Source of the DNA: Bacteroidales bacterium
GTDB taxonomy: Bacteria > Bacteroidota > Bacteroidia > Bacteroidales > UBA4417
Assembly (NCBI GenBank): GCA_025350385.1
Contig: JANXXZ010000101.1
Coordinates: 1 to 11,183, forward strand
Direction: 5' to 3'
Length of the DNA: 11,183 bases
The position numbers and the translations under genes were made by a program. Shown here one piece after another: positions 5,310-11,183 of this stretch. The notes under the pieces are model-generated. The model saw nothing but the letters and a program-made list of their open reading frames with translations. It was not told the DNA's origin and did no database searches. Position 1 is the first letter of the stretch. Every line of letters starts with the position of its first letter.

Positions 5310-6317
5310 TTATCGTAAATCAGTACGGATCATTTCCAGTTTCAGCAGCAATCTCTTCGTCGCTTCTACATCCAGTTGCTGCGTATTATGCGAGGTATAG
5401 TCGTCCACTTCTGATACTTTGGCTTCGCCTTCGGTGAAAAATTTCCCGTAATTGAGGTCGCGGTTATCGGCGGGAATGCGGAAATAATCACCCATATCGG
5501 TTGCTTTGGCCATTTCTTCACGATTCACGAGTGTTTCATAGAGTTTTTCGCCGTGCCGGGTTCCAATCACTTTTATCTCACTTTTTGCGTTGTACAATTC
5601 AATGAGTGCTTTTGCCAGCACTTCAATGGTCGCCGCTGGGGCCTTCTGAACAAAGATATCCCCGTTATCGCCGTGTTCGTAAGCATAAATTACCAGGGTA
5701 ACCGCATCTTCGAGGGTCATCATGAAGCGGGTCATAAGGGGATCGGTGATAGTGATGGGTTCACCTTTTTTTATCTGGTCGATAAATAACGGGATAACTG
5801 AACCCCTGGAAGCCATAACATTACCATAACGGGTTCCGCAATACGTAGTCCCGCTGCCTACCATGTTGCGGCTTTTAGCTACCATTACTTTCTCGCTGAG
5901 GGCTTTCGACATACCCATGGCGTTGATGGGATATACCGCTTTATCAGTGCTTAGCACAATTACATTTTTTACACCGTTTTCCATGGCGCTATCCAGTACA
6001 TTTTCACAGCCTATCACATTGGTCCTGACTGCTTCCATGGGAAAGAACTCGCAGGATGGTACCTGTTTGAGCGCTGCTGCCTGGAAAACATAATCCACCC
6101 CGCGCATGGCAATGTCAAGGCTCCGTTTATCGCGGGTATCGCCAATATAGTATTTGATTTTGTTATTGCGATAGAATTGCCGCATGTCGTCCTGCTTTTT
6201 CTCATCCCTTGAGAAAATCCTGATTTCCCTGATATTAGTATCCAGGAAGCGACTGAGGACAGCATTGCCGAATGAGCCGGTGCCGCCTGTTATGAGTAAT
6301 ATTTTATCGGTGAACAT
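5310..6317 (-). CDS. capE: CapE/FnlA: UDP-GlcNAc 4,6-dehydratase (5-epimerising), first step to UDP-L-FucNAc
   Basis: This extended short-chain dehydrogenase removes water from UDP-GlcNAc and inverts C5. Counting from MFTDKILLIT, the nucleotide-binding GGTGSFG is at 11-17, VLSTDKAVYP at 121-130 and the catalytic segment INAMGMSKALSEK from 131. The usual YxxxK is MxxxK (M134, K138), the altered triad typical of the WbpM/FlaA1-like dehydratase group, so this is normal and not a defect. TRYGNVMASRGSVIPLF and TDPLMTRFMMTLEDAV are family signatures. The frame stays open to an ATG at 6372-6374, but the family begins at M(F)xDKxxLITGG, so I take 6315-6317 as the start; the length is then 335 residues. 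Upstream, 219 bp without a gene separate it from the antiterminator gene; a TATATTTTG at 6448-6456 on the minus strand resembles a -7 box with one extra base. Confidence 0.92.
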   Translation of the reverse strand: MFTDKILLITGGTGSFGNAVLSRFLDTNIREIRIFSRDEKKQDDMRQFYRNNKIKYYIGDTRDKRSLDIAMRGVDYVFQAAALKQVPSCEFFPMEAVRTNVIGCENVLDSAMENGVKNVIVLSTDKAVYPINAMGMSKALSEKVMVAKSRNMVGSGTTYCGTRYGNVMASRGSVIPLFIDQIKKGEPITITDPLMTRFMMTLEDAVTLVIYAYEHGDNGDIFVQKAPAATIEVLAKALIELYNAKSEIKVIGTRHGEKLYETLVNREEMAKATDMGDYFRIPADNRDLNYGKFFTEGEAKVSEVDDYTSHNTQQLDVEATKRLLLKLEMIRTDLR

Positions 6318-6536
6318 AACTGATTGTATTAAGACTCCGTTTTTTATTCGTGTTTCGTTAGTAGTATCAGGCAAGAGGTCAATTTAACATCGCCGGATAG
6401 GTTCTCCTGTCTTTTTTCCACCCGCAAGTTAGGAAAAGGAATCGTGCAAAATATAGTGGTAAATAACTGGCTTTCGGGGAAGAAAGTAAATTGTTGTTTT
6501 CAGGTCACAGACTTAATTCTTTTCCTGAAGTGTTTT

Positions 6537-7055
6537 TTAAGTCTTTCTCAGGCTTGTCCGTGGAACATCAATAATAAGACTTTGCCCCACGCATTCAATT
6601 TCAATTTTTACTCGGTGCTTGCCATGAAATGAGAGCAGCACTCCTGTGAGTCCCATCATCGGACCCTGAGTAATTTCTATATTTATTCCGGCTTCAAGTT
6701 CAATGGATGATTCATCATATTCCGGGGCACCTTCGCCAAGGTATGCTTTTATTGCCTCGATCTGTTGGGGAGGAATTGCGACGGCTTTCCCGCTGAAGGT
6801 GACAAAGCGTACAACTCCTTCTACCTGCAATGCTTTCAGGTATTCCTTTTCTGATACATTTACAAAAACGTATGAATTGAATAAAGGAGCATCCACTTTT
6901 TTCTTGCGGTCGCTCCATTGCCGGATTATTTTCCGCATGGGAAGGAAGGCAATGACCCCCCTCTCAGTGAGTTCTTTGAAGACCTTTTTTTCAGCCCGTG
7001 AGCGGGTGTATAAAGCGTACCAATGATAGTTGTTCAGCAGTATTTCTGTTCCCAT
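6537..7055 (-). CDS. UpxY/NusG-like transcription antiterminator
   Basis: The 172-residue protein has an N-terminal NGN domain (about 10-107: HWYALYTRSRAEKKVFKEL, then FLPMRKIIRQWSDRKKK, LFNSYVFV and VVRFVTFSGK) and a C-terminal KOW domain (about 123-172: GINIEITQGPMMGLTGVL through VPRTSL). The length fits the UpxY family of Bacteroidota, NusG paralogues that let RNA polymerase read through early terminators in a specific capsule or O-antigen operon, rather than general NusG. It lies just upstream of capE-capF-capG and downstream of fcl, so it may act on the FucNAc half. No clear promoter is visible in the 177 bp before it, which is filled with 8-bp and 7-bp tandem repeats; it may be transcribed with gmd and fcl. 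The start at 7053-7055 is the only ATG close before the NGN domain in frame. Confidence 0.9.
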   Translation of the reverse strand: MGTEILLNNYHWYALYTRSRAEKKVFKELTERGVIAFLPMRKIIRQWSDRKKKVDAPLFNSYVFVNVSEKEYLKALQVEGVVRFVTFSGKAVAIPPQQIEAIKAYLGEGAPEYDESSIELEAGINIEITQGPMMGLTGVLLSFHGKHRVKIEIECVGQSLIIDVPRTSLRKT

Positions 7056-7121
7056 AATTCATTTTGTAATCACTACGGCTCTGAATCCGCTCTTATTCTC
7101 AGATTTTCGCATGCTTGTTCT

Positions 7122-7209
7122 CTCTCCCTCTCTCCCTCGCTCCCTCGCTCCCTTACTCCAACGCTCCCTTACTCCATCGCTCCCTCACTCCATCGCTCCC
7201 TCACTCCCA
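7122..7209. repeat. 8/16-bp tandem repeat between fcl and the antiterminator gene
   Basis: Four 8-bp units (CTCTCCCT, then CGCTCCCT) pass into four 16-bp units of the form CGCTCCCTYACTCCAW, starting at 7146, 7162, 7178 and 7194. The minus-strand transcript would be almost all purine, GGGAG-rich. Near-identical adjacent units invite slippage, so copy number may vary between strains. Confidence 0.85.
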
Positions 7210-7235
7210 ACTCCTTACTCCCAACTCCCTACTCA
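7208..7235. repeat. Degenerate 7-bp repeat running into the fcl stop codon
   Basis: Four heptamers (CAACTCC, TTACTCC, CAACTCC, CTACTCA) stand in register from 7208; the last contains the fcl stop codon (7233-7235). The tract joins the 16-bp repeat to the gene end. Confidence 0.75.
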
Positions 7236-8321
7236 ATCCGCCACATAATTCCTGTAAACCTGCCTGATTCCATCCTCCAGTTCCACCGTATATTTCCATC
7301 CCAGTTTTTCGAGTTTGCTTACATCCAGTAGTTTTCGCGGGGTGCCATCCGGCCTGGAGGGATCGAACTGCAGGGAACCGCCAAAACCAACGATGGATTG
7401 CACCAATACAGCCAGTGAACGGATTGTGATCTCCCTGCCGGTTCCGATATTAATATGTGTATTTCTTACTTCATTGCCCGACGCAGGAGCAAGACCTTTA
7501 CTGCTTACTTTTTCCATAATAAAAACGCAGGCATCAGCCATATCTTCAACCCAGAGGAATTCACGCAAAGGTGTTCCGGTACCCCACAGGCTGAGTATTA
7601 CTTTCCCGTCAACTTGTTTACGAATGCCCTGCATTCCGAGAAACCGGAAGATTGTTTCATTATCAGCTGCAGCATCAATTTCTTTCATGGCATTCTTCTT
7701 CAGATCGTTGCGGATGGCCAATAAATCGCGCGTTTCAAGACAGTGTGCAAGGTGCATTTTACGGATCAAAGCTGGTAGTACATGCGAATTATACAGGTCA
7801 TAATTATCATTCAGGCCATACAGGTTGGTAGGCATTACGCTCAGGAAATCAGTTCCGTACTGCAGGTTATAGGATTCACATACTTTGATGCCGGCAATCT
7901 TGGCAATAGCATAAGGCTCATTAGTATATTCAAGTTCACCGGTGAGCAGGTATTCCTCGCGCAGAGGCTGGGGAGCCAGCCGCGGGTAGATGCATGAACT
8001 ACCCAGGAATAAAAGCTTTTTAACACCCGACAGGTAAGCATTGTGGATCACATTATTCTGAATCTGGAGGTTTTCGTAAATGAATTGGGCGCGAAAGGTA
8101 TTATTGGCCATGATGCCTCCTACTTTGGCGGCAGCAAGGAAAACGTATTCAGGATGCTCCGTTGCAAAGAAGGATTTCACCAGGGTTGAATCCAGGAGGT
8201 CAAGTTCATCATAAGTGCGTCCGATAATGTTGGTATACCCTTTTTGTTCCAGGTTACGACGGATGGCTGATCCTACTAACCCGTTGTGGCCGGCTATGTA
8301 TATTTTCGATTGTTTTTCCAT
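7233..8321 (-). CDS. fcl: GDP-L-fucose synthase
   Basis: This cytoplasmic NADPH-dependent 3,5-epimerase/4-reductase turns GDP-4-keto-6-deoxy-D-mannose into GDP-L-fucose, taking the product of the gmd gene just upstream. Visible residues are AGHNGLVG (10-17) for NADP(H), GSSCIYP (107-113) with C110, Y137-AIA-K141, and H180, one position later than the equivalent residues recalled for the E. coli enzyme. The protein is 362 residues, about 40 longer than the E. coli enzyme, because of an insert around 191-240 (LETRDLLAIRNDLKKNAMKE and following) before GTGTPLREFLWVEDMADA. That longer form is common in Bacteroidota and should not abolish activity. The 127-bp gap to gmd holds 7-bp and 8-bp repeats, so the two genes are probably on one transcript, although not tightly spaced. 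Confidence 0.95.
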   Translation of the reverse strand: MEKQSKIYIAGHNGLVGSAIRRNLEQKGYTNIIGRTYDELDLLDSTLVKSFFATEHPEYVFLAAAKVGGIMANNTFRAQFIYENLQIQNNVIHNAYLSGVKKLLFLGSSCIYPRLAPQPLREEYLLTGELEYTNEPYAIAKIAGIKVCESYNLQYGTDFLSVMPTNLYGLNDNYDLYNSHVLPALIRKMHLAHCLETRDLLAIRNDLKKNAMKEIDAAADNETIFRFLGMQGIRKQVDGKVILSLWGTGTPLREFLWVEDMADACVFIMEKVSSKGLAPASGNEVRNTHINIGTGREITIRSLAVLVQSIVGFGGSLQFDPSRPDGTPRKLLDVSKLEKLGWKYTVELEDGIRQVYRNYVAD

Positions 8322-8325
8322 TGGT

Positions 8326-8373
8326 GGGTTTGAGGGTTGGAGGGTAAGAAGGTTAGTTAGTATGAAGGTCGGA
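8326..8373. repeat. Degenerate 8-bp repeat in the fcl leader
   Basis: Six octamers in register follow the rough pattern GGGTNNGA (GGGTTTGA, GGGTTGGA, GGGTAAGA, then more diverged). They stand right before the fcl start codon. Confidence 0.55.
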
Positions 8374-8406
8374 TAGTTTATTCGCCGGAGTTACCTGATT
8401 CCCCAA

Positions 8407-8455
8407 TAACTAATAACTAATAACCAATATCTCATAACCCATGTCTCATTACTCA
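8407..8455. repeat. 7-bp repeat running into the gmd stop codon
   Basis: Seven heptamers in perfect register follow TAACYMA or TNNCTCA (two TAACTAA, TAACCAA, TATCTCA, TAACCCA, TGTCTCA, TTACTCA). The last overlaps the gmd stop codon at 8449-8451. Such short tandem heptanucleotides are known from cyanobacteria as STRR sequences; kinship here is not implied. Confidence 0.8.
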
Positions 8456-9561
8456 AAATAATTATTCACTCTGTATCCGCCATCCTTCAGGTATTTTTCG
8501 CGGGCAGCCAGTTTAAGATCAGCCTTTACCATATCTTCAACCAATGCATCCAGGTCATATTCAGGCTTCCAGCCGAGCAATTTTTTTGCTTTTGAAGGAT
8601 CGCCCAGCAATAATTCCACTTCGGTAGGCCTGAAATACCGTGGATCCACTTCAACTACCACGCTGCCTATAGGCAGAGAACAGGTTTTAGCTTCGTTTTT
8701 TACCAGGATGCCCTTTTCATCAGAACCTTCCCCTTTGAATTCCAGAATTAAACCGGTTAGTGCAAATGCTTTCCTTACAAATTCTCTTACTTCGGTAGTT
8801 ACACCGGTGGCAACCACGAAATCGTCGGCCTGGGAATGCTGCAGCGAAAGATACATTGCCTGAATATAGTCTTTGGCATGTCCCCAGTCACGTTTTGCTG
8901 ATAAGTTACCAAGGAACAGGTTCTGTTGCATTCCCATCGATATACGGGATGCAGCCATGGTGATCTTCCTGGTAACGAAGGTTTCGCCCCTGATAGGCGA
9001 CTCATGGTTAAACAGTATACCGTTCGTTGCAAAAATCCCGTAGGCTTCGCGATAGTTCACGGTGATCCAGTAGCCATAAAGTTTTGCAACAGCATAGGGA
9101 GAGCGGGGATAAAAAGGAGTAAGTTCAGTTTGAGGAGTTTCACGGACCATTCCATACAACTCACTGGTAGAAGCCTGGTAAAAACGGGTTTTACCCGCCA
9201 TTCCCAACATCCTGATGGCTTCAAGCAGGCGGAGGGTGCCGAGCGCATCGGTATTAGCAGTATATTCAGGGCTGTCAAAACTCACTTTTACATGGCTCAT
9301 TGCAGCAAGGTTGTAAATCTCATCCGGTTGAATTTCCTGGACCAGGCTGATCAGGTTGGCTGCATCAGTAAGGTCACCGTAATGCAAAAACAGGTTGCGG
9401 TGTTCTGCATGCGGGTCCTGGTACAAATGATCTATCCTGTCGGTATTGAACGACGAACTGCGACGCTTAAGCCCATGAACAATATATCCTTTTTTTAACA
9501 GGTATTCGGCCAGGTAAGCGCCGTCCTGCCCGGTTATCCCGGTAATTAAAGCTGTTTTCAT
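8449..9561 (-). CDS. gmd: GDP-mannose 4,6-dehydratase
   Basis: The enzyme converts GDP-D-mannose to GDP-4-keto-6-deoxy-D-mannose, the substrate of the fcl product. From MKTALITG the NADP(H) turn GITGQDGAYLAEYLL starts at 8, and LKRRSSSFNTDRIDHLY (31-47), NLAAMSHVKVSF (84-95), ASTSELYG (130-137) and PRSPYAVAKLYGYW (152-165) follow. T132, E134, Y156 and K160 fall at the positions I recall for the catalytic residues of the E. coli enzyme, so it should be active. The frame is open to an ATG at 9589-9591 (MFLFNHKNPEM...), but every family member I recall begins at the MKxALITGITGQDG point, so 9559-9561 is chosen; length 370 residues, normal. A strong consensus promoter lies about 110 bp upstream, so gmd probably starts its own transcript, distinct from the oxidase gene before it. 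Confidence 0.95.
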   Translation of the reverse strand: MKTALITGITGQDGAYLAEYLLKKGYIVHGLKRRSSSFNTDRIDHLYQDPHAEHRNLFLHYGDLTDAANLISLVQEIQPDEIYNLAAMSHVKVSFDSPEYTANTDALGTLRLLEAIRMLGMAGKTRFYQASTSELYGMVRETPQTELTPFYPRSPYAVAKLYGYWITVNYREAYGIFATNGILFNHESPIRGETFVTRKITMAASRISMGMQQNLFLGNLSAKRDWGHAKDYIQAMYLSLQHSQADDFVVATGVTTEVREFVRKAFALTGLILEFKGEGSDEKGILVKNEAKTCSLPIGSVVVEVDPRYFRPTEVELLLGDPSKAKKLLGWKPEYDLDALVEDMVKADLKLAAREKYLKDGGYRVNNYFE

Positions 9562-9668
9562 TTCAGGATTCTTATGATTGAAAAGAAACAATTGGAATAT
9601 ACGGGTAACTGAACGTAAAGCTTACAGGCAAAATGGCTAGAAGGTATACCATCAGGGTCGCATTTTTA

Positions 9669-9699
9669 CAAAAGTACTTGCTTTTTGGCAATATCCAAA
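9669..9699 (-). promoter_or_regulatory. Bacteroidota-type promoter for gmd
   Basis: On the minus strand TTTG (9696-9699) is followed after exactly 19 nt by TACTTTTG (9669-9676). This fits the Bacteroidota sigma consensus TTTG-N19/20-TAnnTTTG in both boxes and spacing. Transcription would begin near 9662, giving gmd a leader of about 100 nt. Confidence 0.8.
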
Positions 9700-9815
9700 A
9701 TTGAGAATCTACCGTATGCCAGTAATTCCTGGCTGAAAATATACTGTAAACTATATCAGATTCATGCAGACATGCAAGATTGTACCCTTGTTATTCTACC
9801 CATAAAGCTCCGGTA

Positions 9816-10733
9816 CTATTTTACCTGTGACCTTATTTTCTGAACAATTTCTATGCTTCGCCGGGCATCCTCCAATCCAAAGCCATCACCGGAGAAGATA
9901 TGCTCATAGCTGCGGGTATGCAGATCAGTGAATCCTTCACTGAATTCCACTTCTTCTCCATCAACCGTAATGGAACGGAAGGTGCGTTTACCTGCGGCAA
10001 GGGTTGCACCGGGTAAGTAATCCGGGTTGATACTGAGGAACCAATTTACACGTGCTATGTCGAGGAGCAGGTAGCCGGAAGCATGATCCTCCGTATGGGT
10101 TTTAACTAAATTTTCTTTTACATTACCAAAAATCCAGGTGAGCATATCAAAGAAATGAATCCCGATATTGGTAGCTATCCCTCCTGATTTGCTGAGATCG
10201 CCTTTCCAGGAAATATGGTACCATTTACCCCTGCTTGTGATATAGGAAAGATCTACATCATATACCTTGTCAGCAGGCCCTTTTGCAATTTTTTCATGAA
10301 GGGCGATTATAGCCGGATGAAGCCGGAGTTGAAGGATGGTATAAATCTTTTTCCCGGTTTCCTCTTCCAGTTCACTCAGGGCATCGAGGTTCCAGGGATT
10401 AAGGACAAGCGGTTTTTCGCAAATTGCATGAGCGTCGTTTCGGAGTGAAAGACGCATGTGGGCATCGTGCAGGTAGTTGGGAGAGCAGATGCTCACATAA
10501 TCTATCTTATGGCCGGATCCTAACCTGCGAAGTTTATCCATATGCCTGTCGAAACGTTCAGGTTCTGTAAAGAATTCAGCATCAGGAAAATAACTGTCCA
10601 TTATTCCAACACCGTCGTATTTATCCAACGCTGCAACAAGTAGATTACCGGTATCCTTTATTGCTTTCAGATGCCGGGGAGCGATATATCCGCCGGCGCC
10701 TATGAGACCAAAATTGAGAGGTATGTTCGTCAT
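9816..10733 (-). CDS. wlbA: WlbA/WbpB-like UDP-GlcNAc uronic acid 3-oxidase (Gfo/Idh/MocA family)
   Basis: The 305-residue protein has an N-terminal Rossmann fold (FGLIGAGGYIAPRHLKAI, 8-25; DYVSICSPNYLHDAH, 78-92; ICEKPLVLNPWNLDAL, 104-119) and a C-terminal domain with LSKSGGIATNIGIHFFDMLT. The EKP motif with K107 and H193 are the usual catalytic pair, and the LNPWNLDAL, FDRH and TILQLRLHP stretches are particular to WlbA/WbpB. Characterised members oxidise C3 of UDP-GlcNAcA, leading to 2,3-diamino uronic acids in surface polysaccharides. The dehydrogenase, aminotransferase and acetyltransferase that work with it (WbpA, WbpE, WbpD types) are absent here. It is the first gene of the minus-strand block, divergent from the RNA methyltransferase gene. 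The start ATG at 10731-10733 is close to the Rossmann strand, as in relatives. Confidence 0.85.
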   Translation of the reverse strand: MTNIPLNFGLIGAGGYIAPRHLKAIKDTGNLLVAALDKYDGVGIMDSYFPDAEFFTEPERFDRHMDKLRRLGSGHKIDYVSICSPNYLHDAHMRLSLRNDAHAICEKPLVLNPWNLDALSELEEETGKKIYTILQLRLHPAIIALHEKIAKGPADKVYDVDLSYITSRGKWYHISWKGDLSKSGGIATNIGIHFFDMLTWIFGNVKENLVKTHTEDHASGYLLLDIARVNWFLSINPDYLPGATLAAGKRTFRSITVDGEEVEFSEGFTDLHTRSYEHIFSGDGFGLEDARRSIEIVQKIRSQVK

Positions 10734-10781
10734 TATTTAGTAGATTGGTTCCAGGGTTATTGTTATAGTATTCCAGGTTTA

Positions 10782-10809
10782 GTCAGAAGTCGGAAGACAG
10801 AAGTCCGGA
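10782..10809. repeat. Degenerate 7-bp tandem repeat in the oxidase leader
   Basis: Four heptamers in register (GTCAGAA, GTCGGAA, GACAGAA, GTCCGGA) lie between the candidate minus-strand promoter and the oxidase start codon. They would be in the untranslated leader. Confidence 0.65.
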
Positions 10810-10900
10810 GACTCCTCTTCACAGCCATCTCAGTGAATAAAGGATGAGATCAGCATTCAGCCGGTATCCGTTTGCCGGGGTACATCCGGACCTTTAATAA

Positions 10901-10935
10901 TTTGTGAGCAAAAGTACAATAAATGAATAAATTTG
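10901..10935 (+). promoter_or_regulatory. Promoter candidate for the RNA methyltransferase gene
   Basis: TTTG at 10901-10904 and TAAATTTG at 10928-10935 match both Bacteroidota promoter boxes; the 23-nt spacer is somewhat long. Transcription would begin near 10942, leaving a leader of only about 11 nt before the ATG at 10953. Confidence 0.55.
10909..10916 (-). promoter_or_regulatory. Promoter -7 box candidate for the minus-strand block
   Basis: The minus strand reads TACTTTTG, identical to the -7 box of the gmd promoter. I find no TTTG at the right distance upstream, so the -33 box is weak or missing. It lies inside the spacer of the divergent plus-strand promoter, so the two could interfere. 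Confidence 0.45.
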
Positions 10936-10952
10936 TCCCTTAATTCCGCCAG

Positions 10953-11183
10953 ATGCCAGAAAAGATAACGTCGAACCATAATCCACGGATAAAGAATATC
11001 CTTTTACTGCAGTCAAAGAGCCGGGAACGCAGGCAGCAAAACCTGTTTGTTATTGAAGGTTATCGTGAAATCTCAAGGGCGATAAAGGCTGGTTTCCTGC
11101 TGGCAGAATTATATTATTGTCCTGAGTATGATATTGATAACAGGGTAGGGGAGTTAGGCCGGAAAGTTATGGAAAACTCTGTC
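10953..11183 (+). CDS. SpoU-type RNA 2'-O-methyltransferase, N-terminal part (cut by window edge)
   Basis: An open frame from the ATG at 10953 reaches the window edge after 77 residues. It starts MPEKITSNHNPRIKNILLLQ and continues SKSRERRQQNLFVIEGYREI, then AIKAGFLLAELYYCPEYD. The pattern SxxNPxIKxxxxLxxxKxRxxxxxFxxEGxREI is the substrate-binding (L30e-like) domain that precedes the SpoU/TrmH methyltransferase domain, so the whole protein should be about 260 residues and modify ribose 2'-hydroxyls in rRNA or tRNA. The SAM-binding knot lies beyond the window, so the exact target cannot be told. It diverges from the polysaccharide block and is probably an ordinary housekeeping neighbour marking the block's edge. 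Confidence 0.8.
   Translation, partial: MPEKITSNHNPRIKNILLLQSKSRERRQQNLFVIEGYREISRAIKAGFLLAELYYCPEYDIDNRVGELGRKVMENSV

Noticed and set aside
5868..5920. Loss of the catalytic Tyr in CapE (MxxxK) as an inactivating mutation
   Set aside because: The MxxxK form is normal for this dehydratase group, so it is not evidence of inactivity.
7023..7331. Plus-strand frame coding a Ser/Pro/Leu repeat protein
   Set aside because: The repeats in the translation come from the 8/16-bp tandem DNA repeat, which is readable in more than one frame; no start signal or domain supports a gene.
8926..9498. Plus-strand frame of 190 codons opposite gmd
   Set aside because: It is antisense to gmd, which has all catalytic residues; the long open frame follows from the codon use of gmd, and its translation matches no family I know.
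9718..9733. Terminator between the oxidase gene and gmd
   Set aside because: GCCAG/CTGGC forms a 5-bp stem, but no T-tract follows on the minus strand.

Overview
The window looks like a chromosomal segment from a member of the Bacteroidota. Reasons: two intergenic sites match the phylum-specific promoter -7 box TAnnTTTG (one with a TTTG box exactly 19 nt upstream), Shine-Dalgarno sites are weak or absent, a NusG-like antiterminator of the UpxY type is present, and small families common in this phylum (GxxExxY, DUF4160, DUF2442) are found. Genus cannot be told from the sequence.

Layout, read along the minus strand from right to left. At the far right (10953 to the end) a SpoU-type RNA methyltransferase starts on the plus strand; it is cut by the window edge and probably shares a divergent promoter region with the polysaccharide block. 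The block then runs leftward: a WlbA/WbpB-like sugar-nucleotide oxidase (9816-10733), GDP-mannose 4,6-dehydratase gmd (8449-9561), GDP-L-fucose synthase fcl (7233-8321), a UpxY/NusG-like antiterminator (6537-7055), then capE (5310-6317), capF (4065-5207), a GxxExxY protein (3512-3889) and capG (2243-3367). A winged-helix/nucleotidyltransferase-like protein (1302-1841) follows. At the left edge are a frameshifted DUF4160 gene (191-449) and the N-terminal part of a DUF2442 gene (up to 180).

How it works together: gmd plus fcl make GDP-L-fucose from GDP-mannose. capE plus capF plus capG (also called fnlA, fnlB, fnlC) make UDP-N-acetyl-L-fucosamine from UDP-GlcNAc. The WlbA-like oxidase acts on UDP-GlcNAc uronic acid in known pathways, but its usual partners are not here. 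No glycosyltransferase, flippase or polymerase lies in the window, so this is a precursor-supply segment of a capsule or O-antigen system whose assembly genes must be elsewhere. The antiterminator sits just ahead of the FucNAc genes and may control that half.

The intergenic DNA is the least ordinary part. The left half (650 to 5310) is seeded with two interspersed repeat families: A, built on CTCTGCGAAA, and B, built on GCAGATGACGCAGATT with an inverted partner. The GxxExxY gene is framed by inverted copies of both, like a small cassette dropped between capF and capG, and an 'empty' hairpin with the same ends lies between capF and capE. The right half has instead 7-bp and 8-bp degenerate tandem repeats, several running up to stop codons. 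A hairpin-bounded stretch at 931-1121 may be a remnant of an IS200/IS605-like element.
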